DNA from: Streptacidiphilus albus JL83
GTDB lineage: Bacteria; Actinomycetota; Actinomycetes; Streptomycetales; Streptomycetaceae
Direction of reading: 5' to 3'
Assembly: GCF_000744705.1 (NCBI RefSeq)
Contig: NZ_JQML01000001.1
Coordinates: 3,482,017-3,546,016 of the forward strand
Length of the DNA: 64,000 nucleotides
This document shows, piece after piece, positions 40,741-48,618 of the stretch; the stretch's first letter is position 1, and each line of letters starts with the position of its first letter. A program made the position numbers and the translations under genes. The notes below the pieces were generated by a model. The model did no database searches. It was not told the origin of the DNA and saw only the letters and a program-made list of their open reading frames with translations.

Positions 40741-41364
40741 TTACTGGACCGGCTCGCGGTCGTGGCCGGACTCGGCCCGGGGGCCCGGCACGTGCGGCAG
40801 TCGGGCCGCCGCGACCACGCCCTCCAGGTAGCCGCGGGCGCGCTCGGTGCGCGGGTAGGAGTCGAGCAGCGCCCAGAACTCCCGGCCGTGGTCCGCTATC
40901 AGCAGGTGCGCCAGCTCGTGCAGCAGCACGTAGTCGACGACGTACTCGGGCATGCCCTGCAGCCGGTGCGAGAGCCGGATGGTGCCCTCGGTCGGGGTGC
41001 AGGAGCCCCAGCGGGTGTTCTGGTTGGTGACCCAGCGGACGCTCACCGGCACCGCCCGCGCGTCCAGGTAGCGGGTGGACAGCTCGGCCGCCCGCGCCGT
41101 CAACGCGTCGTCGCCGAGGACCTGCCGGCTCTCCTGGGCGGCGAGCTTGTCCAGCATCAGCGCGACCCAGCGCTTCTCCTCCGCCACGGACATCCGGGCC
41201 GGGATCAGCACCACCGTACGGTCGCCCTCCCGGTAGGCGGAGACGGTCCGGCTGCGGCGGGCGCTACGGCGCACCTCGACAGCCTGTGTCGCGGGGAGGT
41301 TCTCGGATGCGACCGGAACGCGCCGACGCGGCACAGAAGCACGGGAGTCCGGTCCGGCTGCCAC
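40741..41364 (-). CDS. YgjP-like M48 metal-dependent hydrolase
   Basis: The 207-residue protein has NTRWGSCTPTEGTIRLSHRL and VLLHELAHLLIADHGREFW, i.e. the HEXXH-type HELAH motif plus the RWGSC signature of the YgjP/DUF45 metallopeptidase family. The N-terminal region lacks a signal peptide. The function in bacteria is unclear. It runs convergent to the NUDIX gene and divergent to the ThiF-like gene, with 237 bp between the latter starts. Confidence 0.87.
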   Translation of the reverse strand: MAAGPDSRASVPRRRVPVASENLPATQAVEVRRSARRSRTVSAYREGDRTVVLIPARMSVAEEKRWVALMLDKLAAQESRQVLGDDALTARAAELSTRYLDARAVPVSVRWVTNQNTRWGSCTPTEGTIRLSHRLQGMPEYVVDYVLLHELAHLLIADHGREFWALLDSYPRTERARGYLEGVVAAARLPHVPGPRAESGHDREPVQ

Positions 41365-41601
41365 GCGCCAGACGTTACCTGCTGGGGGTGACAGAAGTCC
41401 TGCCTTCGTGGCCGATTTGTGCGAGTGCTTGCGAACGTCCGGGGTCCTGAATGCGACGAATTCGCGGCATAGGCGACCGAATCACAAGCGGATCATCGGA
41501 CCACGACCCCCAGCCTGTGGATAACTCTTCGCACGTTGTTCACCGATCGGCCAAGCTCGTCCCGGGTGGCCGAATCCGGCCGCGAAGGGAGAGCAGCGAC
41601 C

Positions 41602-42744
41602 ATGCGCACCGACGTCCGCACCGAGTCCGAGCCCGCCGGCCAGCCGCAGCGGCCGTGTCTGAAGCCGGCGCTGCGCCGGGCCTGGCGGGACCGGACCACC
41701 CTCCAGTTCGGCATCGGCGACGCCCACACCGCGGTACTGGAATCGGCCACCCCGGCCGACGCCGCCTTCCTCGACCTGCTGGACGGCACCCGGGAGCTCC
41801 CGGCGCTGACCGCCGCCGCGGCCGGGCTCGGGGTGGACGCGGACCGGGTGCACCGGCTGCTGGGCGAGCTCCGCGCCTCGGAGGTGCTGGACGACGGCGG
41901 GGCCCAGCGCCCGCTGCTGGAGCTCCCGCCGCGGGAACGGGCCCGGCTGGCCCCGGACCTGGCGGCGCTGTCGCTGGCCCATCCGCGTCCCGGCGCCGCT
42001 CCCCGGCTGCTGCTGGCCCGCCGCCGGGCCCGGGTCCAGGTCCACGGCGCGGGCCGGGTGGGCGCGGCCCTGGCCGGGGTGCTGGCGGCGGCCGGGGTCG
42101 GCCAGGTCCAGGTGCTGGACGGCGGGCGGGTGCTGGACCAGGACAGCTCGCCCTGCGGAATCTCCCCGGCGGACACCGGCCGTCCCCGGGCGGCCGCGGC
42201 CCGGGCCGCCCTGCGCCGGGCGGCCCCGGATCCGCCGGACCAGCTGGCCGGCCGGCTGCGCGCGCCGGACCTGGTCGTGCTGGCGCCGAGGGGCGACGCC
42301 TCCGGACTGCTGCCCGATCCCGCGCTCAGCCAGGAACTGATGCGCAGCGGCACCCCGCACCTCTACGCCGGGGTGCTGGAGACGACGGGCAGCGTCGGCC
42401 CCTTCGTCCTGCCCGGGCAGAGCGCCTGCGGCCACTGCCTGTCGCTGCTGCGCTCGGACCGGGACCCGGCCTGGCCGGTGCTGCTGGCCCAGCACTGCTC
42501 GGGCCGCTCCGGCTCCGTCCCGGCCTGCGACACGGCCCTGGCGACGACCGTCGCCGGGCTGGCCGCCCTGCACTGCCTGATCTATCTGGACGGCGGATCG
42601 CCGCCCAGCGTGGGCGCCCGGGTGGAGGTCTCCATGGTCGACGGCTCGATGCGGCGGCACCGGCTCGGCCCCCATCCGGACTGCGGCTGCTGCTGGGCGT
42701 CCGGGACCGAGGGCGCTTGGGGGGACAATGATGGCAGTGCCTGA
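41602..42744 (+). CDS. ThiF/E1-like adenylyltransferase-family protein, orphan
   Basis: The 380-residue protein has a leader-binding-like N-terminal region (about 1-110), a Rossmann nucleotide loop HGAGRVGAALAGVLAAAGV and cysteine pairs in CGHC and CGCCW, as in ThiF or TOMM-type E1-like proteins. E1-like proteins adenylate a C-terminal carboxylate of a protein or peptide. No peptide precursor, cyclodehydratase or sulfur-carrier gene is adjacent, so the partner is unknown. The ATG at 41602 has GGGAG about ten bases upstream. AarF follows after 21 bp. Confidence 0.8.
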   Translation: MRTDVRTESEPAGQPQRPCLKPALRRAWRDRTTLQFGIGDAHTAVLESATPADAAFLDLLDGTRELPALTAAAAGLGVDADRVHRLLGELRASEVLDDGGAQRPLLELPPRERARLAPDLAALSLAHPRPGAAPRLLLARRRARVQVHGAGRVGAALAGVLAAAGVGQVQVLDGGRVLDQDSSPCGISPADTGRPRAAAARAALRRAAPDPPDQLAGRLRAPDLVVLAPRGDASGLLPDPALSQELMRSGTPHLYAGVLETTGSVGPFVLPGQSACGHCLSLLRSDRDPAWPVLLAQHCSGRSGSVPACDTALATTVAGLAALHCLIYLDGGSPPSVGARVEVSMVDGSMRRHRLGPHPDCGCCWASGTEGAWGDNDGSA

Positions 42745-42765
42745 CTCGTCGACTGGGAGGCAAGC

Positions 42766-44163
42766 GTGAGCGATCTTCCGCGGAAAGCCGTGACCCGTAC
42801 GGCCAAGCTCGCGGCTCTCCCCCTGGGGATGGCCGGGCGAGCGACCCTGGGCTTCGGCAAGCGGATGGGCGGTCGGCCCGCCGACGTCGTCGCAGCCGAG
42901 ATGCAGCAGCGCACCGCCGACCAACTCTTCAAGACCCTGGGCGAGTTGAAGGGCGGTGCGATGAAGTTCGGGCAGGCCCTGTCGGTCTTCGAGGCCGCCC
43001 TGCCGGAGGAGGTGGCCGGCCCCTACCGGGCCGCGCTGACCAAGCTCCAGGAGGCCGCCCCGCCGATGCCGGCGGCCTCGGTGCACGCCGTGCTCGCCGC
43101 CAGCCTCGGCCCGGACTGGCGCGGGCTCTTCCGCGACTTCGACGAGAAGCCGGCGGCGGCGGCCTCCATCGGCCAGGTCCACCGCGCGGTCTGGCACGAC
43201 GGGCGGGAGGTCGCCGTCAAGGTCCAGTACCCGGGGGCCGGGCAGGCTCTGCTCTCCGACCTCACCCAGCTCGGCCGGGTCGCCCGGCTGATCGGCCCGA
43301 TGGTCCCGGGGCTGGATGTGAAGCCGCTGATCAGCGAGCTGCGCAACCGGGTCACCGAGGAGCTCGACTACGCCCTGGAGGCCGAGTCCCAGCAGCTCCA
43401 CGCCGAGGAGTTCGCCGACGACCCGGACATCACCGTCCCCGGCGTGGTCGCCCAGGGCGAGCAGGTCCTGGTCACCGAGTGGATGGCGGGCGTGCCGCTC
43501 TCCGAGGTGATCGTCGGCGGCAGCCGGGAGCAGCGCGACCGGGCCGGGCAGTTGCTGGCCCGCTTCCTCTTCGCCGGACCGGCCCGGACCGGACTGCTCC
43601 ACGCCGACCCGCACCCGGGCAACTTCCGGCTGCTGGTGGACGACGGGCCCGCCTCCGGCTGGCGGCTCGGGGTGCTCGACTTCGGCACCGTGGACCGGCT
43701 GCCGGAGGGACTGCCGGAGCCCGTGGGCGCCGCCCTGCGGATGGCCCTGGAGGGGGACGCCGCCGGGGTGCTGGAGATGCTCCGGCAGGAGGGCTTCGTC
43801 AAGCCGACGATCTCGCTCGACCCGGATGCCGTCCTGGACTACCTGCTGCCCATCATCGAGCCGGCCGCAGTGGACGAGTTCCACTTCACCCGGGGCTGGA
43901 TGCGCTCCCAGGCGGCGCGGATCGGCGACCCCCGCTCCCCCGCGTACACCCTGGGCCGCCAGCTCAACCTGCCGCCCTCGTACCTGCTGATCCACCGGGT
44001 GACGCTGAGCACCATCGGGGTGCTCAGCCAGCTGGACGCCTGTGCGCCGCTCCGCGCCGAACTGCTGGAGTGGCTCCCGGGCTTCGCCCCGGACGCGGAC
44101 TGGGACGGGGACGGCCCGGCGGGCCACGACGAGGCGCCGGCCGTGGACTGGGCCGAGGTCTGA
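42766..44163 (+). CDS. ABC1/UbiB (AarF) family atypical kinase
   Basis: The 465-residue protein has KFGQALS (the KxGQ motif), AAAASIGQV (Ala-rich nucleotide loop), VAVKVQYPG (ATP Lys), HADPHPGN (catalytic loop) and VLDFGTVDR. These are the ABC1 kinase hallmarks; the family supports quinone or isoprenoid lipid metabolism. Streptomyces makes menaquinone, so a role there is plausible but unproven. The GTG at 42766 has GGGAGG nine bases upstream. A bulged terminator follows. Confidence 0.9.
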   Translation: MSDLPRKAVTRTAKLAALPLGMAGRATLGFGKRMGGRPADVVAAEMQQRTADQLFKTLGELKGGAMKFGQALSVFEAALPEEVAGPYRAALTKLQEAAPPMPAASVHAVLAASLGPDWRGLFRDFDEKPAAAASIGQVHRAVWHDGREVAVKVQYPGAGQALLSDLTQLGRVARLIGPMVPGLDVKPLISELRNRVTEELDYALEAESQQLHAEEFADDPDITVPGVVAQGEQVLVTEWMAGVPLSEVIVGGSREQRDRAGQLLARFLFAGPARTGLLHADPHPGNFRLLVDDGPASGWRLGVLDFGTVDRLPEGLPEPVGAALRMALEGDAAGVLEMLRQEGFVKPTISLDPDAVLDYLLPIIEPAAVDEFHFTRGWMRSQAARIGDPRSPAYTLGRQLNLPPSYLLIHRVTLSTIGVLSQLDACAPLRAELLEWLPGFAPDADWDGDGPAGHDEAPAVDWAEV

Positions 44164-44193
44164 GGGCTCGGCTCGGCGCGGTGCGAAAAGCCC

Positions 44194-44227
44194 GCAGGCC
44201 CGGGCGGAATGTCCGCTCCGGGCCTGC
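44194..44227 (+). terminator. Hairpin terminator after ABC1 kinase gene
   Basis: GCAGGCCCGG (44194-44203) pairs with CCGGGCCTGC (44218-44227), and GCGGA with TCCGC inside, giving 15 bp with a one-base bulge and an ATG loop. It also lies between the convergent small gene and the kinase gene, so it may act on both strands. Confidence 0.75.
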
Positions 44228-44273
44228 CGAATGAATGTCTGTGCTGACGACTGCTGCTACTACCGCATCACGA

Positions 44274-44510
44274 CTACTGCATCACGACGCCGGCCAGGGC
44301 CCGGCGGGCCCTGAGCGAGGCGCGCTCGGCGCGGCGCCTGAGCCACAGCGCACGCGCCAGCCGTTCGTGCTCGGCCTCCTGGAGGCGTTCTTGGAGATGG
44401 ACACGGGCCAGGGCTTCGGGCATGAGTTGCATGTGGAGACTCCGGTTCGGGGTGAGTTCGTGGACGGCGCTGCGCGCCTCGTCGATCGGCTGGGTGAGGG
44501 TCTGGGACAT
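44274..44510 (-). CDS. Small Arg/Ala-rich hypothetical protein
   Basis: The 78-residue protein is helical, rich in Arg and Leu, with PEALARVHLQERLQEAEHERL and a repetitive RRRAERASLRARR tail ending AGVVMQ. The ATG at 44510 has AGGCAG upstream; coding is likely from the sharp fall in shadow-frame character and the compact size. It lies just downstream of wblC on the same strand and might be controlled by its transcript. No function recognised. Confidence 0.6.
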   Translation of the reverse strand: MSQTLTQPIDEARSAVHELTPNRSLHMQLMPEALARVHLQERLQEAEHERLARALWLRRRAERASLRARRALAGVVMQ

Positions 44511-44635
44511 TGCTGCCTGCTTGTCGGACGTCGGATCGGTGGACGGGTTGTGGATGGGCCGGATCGCCCGGTCGCTGCGCGCGGTGGCCTCTCGGACCGA
44601 CCTGCGCAGGGTGTTCGCGGAGCTGACTCGAGGGT

Positions 44636-44911
44636 TCACGCGACGACCTCGCTCTTGCGCGGACGGCCCCGGGGCCGCTTCCGGGCCACGACGACACCCT
44701 GGACGAACAGCTCGCCGCCCCAGACGCCCCACGGCTCCCGACGCTCCAGCGCGCCCTGCAGACAGGCCGCCTTCACCGGGCAGGTCCCGCAGAGGGTCTT
44801 CGCGTACTCGACGTCGGCGGGGGTCTCCGCGAAGAAGACCTCGGGGTCGAGGGAGCGGCACGGGATGGGGGCGCCGAGTGTCTCGGTGTCGTCGAACGCG
44901 GTGATCTGCAT
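44636..44911 (-). CDS. wblC: WhiB-family regulator WblC (WhiB7)
   Basis: The 91-residue protein has the iron-sulfur ligands Cys18, Cys41, Cys44 and Cys50, the GVWGG turn and a C-terminal AT-hook RGRPRK (81-86), the combination that identifies WhiB7/WblC. It partners the principal sigma factor to turn on intrinsic antibiotic-resistance genes when translation is inhibited. ATG 44911 has a near-perfect GGAGGT at seven bases; a longer in-frame start at 44995 is rejected. The upstream leader contains a strong attenuator and a leader ORF. Confidence 0.95.
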   Translation of the reverse strand: MQITAFDDTETLGAPIPCRSLDPEVFFAETPADVEYAKTLCGTCPVKAACLQGALERREPWGVWGGELFVQGVVVARKRPRGRPRKSEVVA

Positions 44912-45059
44912 GAGTGATACCTCCGGGGGGTGGGCCAGGCCGAGGGGTGGGACGTACTGGACGGGCGGGGCGGGCGGGGTGATGACGGGGGACACGTCGA
45001 CTCCTAGGTGTGCTCTGGCGTGGCGGAGGTGGTGGGACGAGAAGCTGGGGCAAACAGAA

Positions 45060-45092
45060 GGGCCGCGGATCCCGAGTGGGATTCCGCGGCCC
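45060..45092 (-). terminator. Transcription attenuator in the wblC leader
   Basis: On the minus strand GGGCCGCGGAATCCC is followed by ACTC and GGGATCCGCGGCCC, a 14-bp stem with one unpaired base, then TTCTGTTTG. This is the only hairpin with a T-rich tail among the terminators I examined here, so Rho-independent termination is plausible. It lies about 150 bp upstream of the wblC start. Translation-controlled attenuation of wblC/whiB7 is known in actinobacteria. Confidence 0.88.
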
Positions 45093-45115
45093 TGGATTGC
45101 CGACCTGATTCAGGA

Positions 45116-45481
45116 TCAGGTTCGTTCTTTCCAGGGTCCAGGCCCGCGGAAGGCCCACATCGTGTGCTGCTGCTCGGACTGCTGCTTCGCCGACCGGTGG
45201 TTTCCGGCACCCGCTGCATACTCGTGGCCGTCTTCGACGACTACTGCTGCTACGGATGCCAACATCGGTCGCTCATCGCGAATCGCACCAAGACCATTGC
45301 CGGCCAGCGGCAGATCACTGCCGCCGCCGAGAACCGCGTCCAGACCGGCGCCGGAGCCGAAGCCGGCGGCAAAGCCGGACTCGGGCAGGGACACAACGGA
45401 CTTCATGGACACAGCGGGCATGCCGGGGCAGGCGGCGGCCGTGATCGTCAGGCCAGTCGTTTTGATCATGGTCGTAGTCAC
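45116..45481 (-). CDS. wblC leader ORF (candidate)
   Basis: The 121-codon frame starts at a GTG (45481) with AAAGGAGG eight bases upstream, one of the best ribosome sites in the window, and ends at a TGA 24 bp before the attenuator stem. The product begins with TTTMIKTTGLTITAAACPG, then a Gly/Ala/Ser-rich stretch, ending MWAFRGPGPWKERT, with an internal ATG (45160) for the last 14 codons. It has no family I recognise. The stop placement fits control of the attenuator by ribosome progress. Alternatively it is an independent small protein. Confidence 0.5.
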   Translation of the reverse strand: MTTTMIKTTGLTITAAACPGMPAVSMKSVVSLPESGFAAGFGSGAGLDAVLGGGSDLPLAGNGLGAIRDERPMLASVAAVVVEDGHEYAAGAGNHRSAKQQSEQQHTMWAFRGPGPWKERT

Positions 45482-45646
45482 AATGTCCGCCTCCTTTCGG
45501 CGTGCTCGGGACTCGGCGGGCCGAGTCCTTCGGATGGGCAGGGTCTCAAACGGTGGTGCGGATGGTGCGGGTAATGCGCAGAACAGTGCCCGCGCCGGAA
45601 GTGACCCGGCTGGGCCGACGATCTCGTCTCCTTGACCGTCTCCGGC

Positions 45647-45684
45647 ACGCTAGTGCGCTCCGGACCGCCGACGCAAACTATTTT
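45647..45684 (-). promoter_or_regulatory. wblC promoter with WhiB7-type AT-rich element
   Basis: On the minus strand TTGCGT (45676-45671) and TAGCGT (45652-45647) are 18 bases apart, and AAAATAGTT (45684-45676) touches the -35, the AT-rich element bound by WhiB7-family AT hooks. The promoter overlaps the last codons of uvrD2. It predicts a leader of about 730 bases before wblC. Assignment is by pattern only. Confidence 0.65.
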
Positions 45685-48026
45685 CCGAGCGAGTTCTGAT
45701 CGGGTCCGCTCTCGTCCCAGAGGTCCGAGATGTCCCCCGGCTGTGAGCTCCGGGTGGGCAGTGATTCGGACCCCGACGAGTCCGCACCAGACAACGACAG
45801 CACGGCCGCCCCGTACTTGTCCAGCTTCGCCCGGCTCACTCCGGCGATTCGGGACAGGTCCGTGACCGAGCCCGGAGCGTCCTCGGCGATGGCCGCCAGG
45901 GTGGCGTCGGTGAAGACGCAGTAGTCGGGCAGCCCCTGCTCCTTGGCCTGGATCGCGCGCCAGTGCAGCAGCCGCTCGTACAGTCCCTCGTCCCGGTCCC
46001 AGGGGCAGCTGTCGCAGCGGCGCAGCTTGCGCTCGACCGCTGCGGTCAGCACCCGGCCGCAGACCCGGCAGGTCAGCGGCGCCCGGCTGCGGCGCACCGC
46101 GGCGGGTCCGGTCGGCCCCGCGCCCGCCGTCCGGCCGGAGCCGGTCACCGAGCCGGCCCCGGCGAACCCCCCGGAGAACCCTCCACCGCCCCGGGCCGCG
46201 CGCGAGCCCGAGGAGCCCGGCCGCAGCCCGTCCAGGAAGCGCGACGGCTGCCGGCTCGCCCGGCCGCCCGGGGAGCGCGCCAGCGCCCAGGAGAGACCGA
46301 GGTGCGCCCGCGCGCGGGTGACGCCGACGTAGAGCAGTCGGCGCTCCTCCTCGACCTGTTCGTCGGTCTTGGCATAGGTGATCGGCACCATCCCCTCGGT
46401 GAGGCCGACCAGGAACACCGCGTCCCACTCCAGGCCCTTGGCCGAGTGCAGCGAGGCGAGGGTGACCCCCTCGACGGCGGGGGCGTGCTGCGCCACCGCC
46501 CGCGCGTCGAGCTCGGTGACGTAGGCGGCCAGATCGGCGGGCAGCCCGCCGGCATGGCGGCCGGCCTCGAACTCCTCCGCCAGCCGGACCAGCGCGGCCA
46601 GTGACTCCCAGCGGTCGCGGACCGCGCCGGAGCCGGCCGGGGGCGTGAGGGTGAACCCCCGGGTCGACAGCACCGCGCGGACCTGCTCGGCCAGGGACTC
46701 CTGGACGCCGTCCAGCAGCGGGTCACTGCCCGCCCGCGCCGCACCGCGCAGCAGCATCCCGGCCTCGCGGACCTCGGGGCGCTCGAAGAAGCGCTCGGCC
46801 CCGCGCAGCTGGTAGGCGATCCCGAGGTCGGCCAGCGCCTGCTCGTAGACGGCGGACTGGCCGTTGATCCGGAACAGCACCGCGATCTCGCTCGCCCGCA
46901 CCCCCGACTCCAGCAGCGCGGCGATCCGCTTGGCGGTGCCCTCGGCCTCGCCCGGCTCGTCCTGGTACTCGGTGTAGGACGGGTCGGGACCGGCCCCGCG
47001 CTGCGAGACCAGCTCCAGCCGGTTGGCGGCGGCCCGGCCGCGCGCCTGCGCCAGCAGCCCGTTGGCCAGGTGCACCACCTGCGGGGTGGAGCGGTAGTCG
47101 CGGACCAGCTTCACCACCGTGGCGTCCGGGTGCTTCAGCCGGAAGTCCAGCAGGTAGGCGGGGGTCGCCCCGGTGAACGAGTAGATGGTCTGGCTGGCGT
47201 CGCCGACCACGCAGAGGCTGGAGCGCGGGCCGAGCCAGAGGTCGAGCAGCCGCTGCTGGAGCGGCGAGACGTCCTGGTACTCGTCCACCACGAAGTGCTG
47301 GTACTGCGCCCGGACCTGCTCCGCGACCTCGACCCGGTCCTCCAGCACGGCGACCGCCAGCAGCAGCACGTCCTCGAAGTCGATCACCCCCCGGTCCCGC
47401 TTCAGCTCCTCGTAGGCCTTGTAGACCTGACGGATCTCGGCCGGGTCGCGCGGGGCTTCGCGACCGGCCCGGCGGACGGCGGCGGGGTAGTCCTCGGGGA
47501 CGGTCTGGGTGACCTTGGCCCATTCGATCTCGCCGGTGAGGTCCCGCAGTTCGGACCGGTCCACCCGGAGCCGGCTGCGGGCGGCGGCCTCGGCGACCAG
47601 CTGCACCTTGCGCTCCACCAGCCGGGGCAGCTCCCCGCCGACCACCCGCGGCCAGAAGAACTGGAGCTGCCGCAGCGCGGCCGAGTGGAAGGTCCGGGCC
47701 TGGACGCCCTCCGCCCCCAGCTCGCGCAGCCGGCCGCGCATCTCCCCGGCCGCGCGGGCAGTGAAGGTCACCGCGAGCACCCGCTGCGGCTGCATCACGC
47801 CGCTGCGCACCCCGTAGGCGATCCGGTGGGTGATGGCGCGGGTCTTCCCGGTCCCGGCTCCCGCGAGGACGCAGACGGGCCCCTCCAGGGCCGTCGCGAC
47901 GGCCCGCTGCTCGGGGTCGAGCCCGGCGAGCACCGCGTCGGCGTCCAGCGGCCGACCCCCGCCGAGGGGGATGCCGCCGCGGAGGGCGTCGGGGAGGGGC
48001 TGCGCGCCCGGGAGCTCAACCTGCAT
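45678..48026 (-). CDS. uvrD2: ATP-dependent DNA helicase UvrD2
   Basis: The 782-residue SF1A helicase has Walker A AGAGTGKTRAI, motif II VDEYQDVSPLQ, GDASQTIYSFTGA, motif V HSAKGLEWDAVF and VGVTRAR. C-terminally it has a tetracysteine segment (CRVCGRVL ... RRCDSCPWD) and an HRDC-like domain (residues 680-750), the layout of actinobacterial UvrD2. It unwinds DNA during repair or replication restart. ATG 48026 is followed by an acidic N-terminus. A DnaA-box-like 9-mer lies upstream, and the 3' end carries the wblC promoter. Confidence 0.95.
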   Translation of the reverse strand: MQVELPGAQPLPDALRGGIPLGGGRPLDADAVLAGLDPEQRAVATALEGPVCVLAGAGTGKTRAITHRIAYGVRSGVMQPQRVLAVTFTARAAGEMRGRLRELGAEGVQARTFHSAALRQLQFFWPRVVGGELPRLVERKVQLVAEAAARSRLRVDRSELRDLTGEIEWAKVTQTVPEDYPAAVRRAGREAPRDPAEIRQVYKAYEELKRDRGVIDFEDVLLLAVAVLEDRVEVAEQVRAQYQHFVVDEYQDVSPLQQRLLDLWLGPRSSLCVVGDASQTIYSFTGATPAYLLDFRLKHPDATVVKLVRDYRSTPQVVHLANGLLAQARGRAAANRLELVSQRGAGPDPSYTEYQDEPGEAEGTAKRIAALLESGVRASEIAVLFRINGQSAVYEQALADLGIAYQLRGAERFFERPEVREAGMLLRGAARAGSDPLLDGVQESLAEQVRAVLSTRGFTLTPPAGSGAVRDRWESLAALVRLAEEFEAGRHAGGLPADLAAYVTELDARAVAQHAPAVEGVTLASLHSAKGLEWDAVFLVGLTEGMVPITYAKTDEQVEEERRLLYVGVTRARAHLGLSWALARSPGGRASRQPSRFLDGLRPGSSGSRAARGGGGFSGGFAGAGSVTGSGRTAGAGPTGPAAVRRSRAPLTCRVCGRVLTAAVERKLRRCDSCPWDRDEGLYERLLHWRAIQAKEQGLPDYCVFTDATLAAIAEDAPGSVTDLSRIAGVSRAKLDKYGAAVLSLSGADSSGSESLPTRSSQPGDISDLWDESGPDQNSLGK

Positions 48027-48066
48027 GCGCCCATCCTCTCAAGCCCGGCGGGCAACCGGACCGGAG

Positions 48067-48075
48067 TTGTCCACA
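48067..48075 (+). promoter_or_regulatory. DnaA box (TTGTCCACA)
   Basis: A perfect match to the Streptomyces-type DnaA box lies in the 197-bp gap between divergent uvrD2 and mrx1. It is solitary here, so this is not an origin; it could couple uvrD2 expression to replication. A TTATCCACA match on the opposite strand also lies at 41516-41524, in the region upstream of the ThiF-like gene. Chance occurrence is possible for each. Confidence 0.45.
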
Positions 48076-48135
48076 GGCCCGGTGTGCTGGTCCGATCGGA
48101 TGCCCGCGATCCCGGCCCGGGCCGCCCCGCCCGTT

Positions 48136-48161
48136 GGAATGTTCGCGGGTTCCCGTATGTT
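48136..48161 (+). promoter_or_regulatory. SigR-type promoter of mrx1
   Basis: GGAAT (48136-48140) is followed after exactly 18 bases by GTT (48159-48161), the SigR consensus, 62 bp before the mycoredoxin ATG. It would place mycoredoxin in the thiol-stress regulon controlled by the sigR gene of this same window. Confidence 0.85.
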
Positions 48162-48223
48162 CCATGGGTGCCCGGCCCCGGCCCCGGAGAGCCGTCCGCA
48201 ACGCCTGACGAAGGAGCGACTCG

Positions 48224-48466
48224 ATGCCCGCGACGATCACCATGTACAGCACCACCTGGTGCGGTTACTGCCGTCGGCTGAAGACCCAGCTCGACCGCGA
48301 GGGCATCGGCTACACCGAGGTCAACATCGAGGAGGACCCGGCGTCGGCGGACTTCGTGGAGAAGGTCAACGGCGGCAACCAGGTGGTGCCGACGGTGCTC
48401 TTCCCGGACGGCTCGGCGCTGACCAACCCCTCGCTGGCCCAGGTCAAGGCCAAGCTCGCGAGCTGA
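48224..48466 (+). CDS. mrx1: Mycoredoxin
   Basis: The 80-residue thioredoxin-fold protein has TTWCGYCRRLK with the active-site pair Cys13-Gly-Tyr-Cys16, and the cis-Pro region QVVPTVLFPDGS typical of mycoredoxin-1. It reduces mycothiol-protein mixed disulfides. It has a SigR promoter, a good ATG start (GAAGGAG, seven bases upstream) and a terminator with a short T run. The divergent gene is uvrD2. Confidence 0.95.
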   Translation: MPATITMYSTTWCGYCRRLKTQLDREGIGYTEVNIEEDPASADFVEKVNGGNQVVPTVLFPDGSALTNPSLAQVKAKLAS

Positions 48467-48494
48467 GCCGCCGGGCCGACGGCCCGCGGCCCCG

Positions 48495-48528
48495 GTGCCC
48501 CTCCGCCCCGGTCGGCGCGGAGGGGCAC
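48495..48528 (+). terminator. Terminator of mrx1
   Basis: GTGCCCCTCCGC (48495-48506) pairs with GCGGAGGGGCAC (48517-48528), 12 perfect base pairs with a 10-base loop and a short TTTG tail, 29 bp after the mrx1 stop. Confidence 0.85.
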
Positions 48529-48531
48529 TTT

Positions 48532-48608
48532 GCTGTCCGCCCGCATGTCCGCCCGCCCGCTTGTCCGCATGTCCGCTTGTCCGCATGTCCGCAGGTCCGC
48601 CCGCCCGC
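48532..48608. repeat. Tandem TGTCCGC repeats between convergent genes
   Basis: Six or seven copies of TGTCCGC or variants, four of them exactly every 8 bp (48562-48592) as (A/T)TGTCCGC, lie between the mrx1 terminator and the end of the GntR gene. It is a simple-sequence microsatellite of no obvious function and may vary in length among strains. Confidence 0.8.
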
Positions 48609-48618
48609 CGCGTTCCGG

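Noticed and set aside
41516..41524. Origin-like DnaA box TTATCCACA upstream of the ThiF-like gene
   Set aside because: A single isolated box without clustering or an AT-rich unwinding region; not reported as an origin.
48532..48608. CRISPR-like array
   Set aside because: The repeat unit is only 8 bp with no unique spacers; it is a microsatellite.
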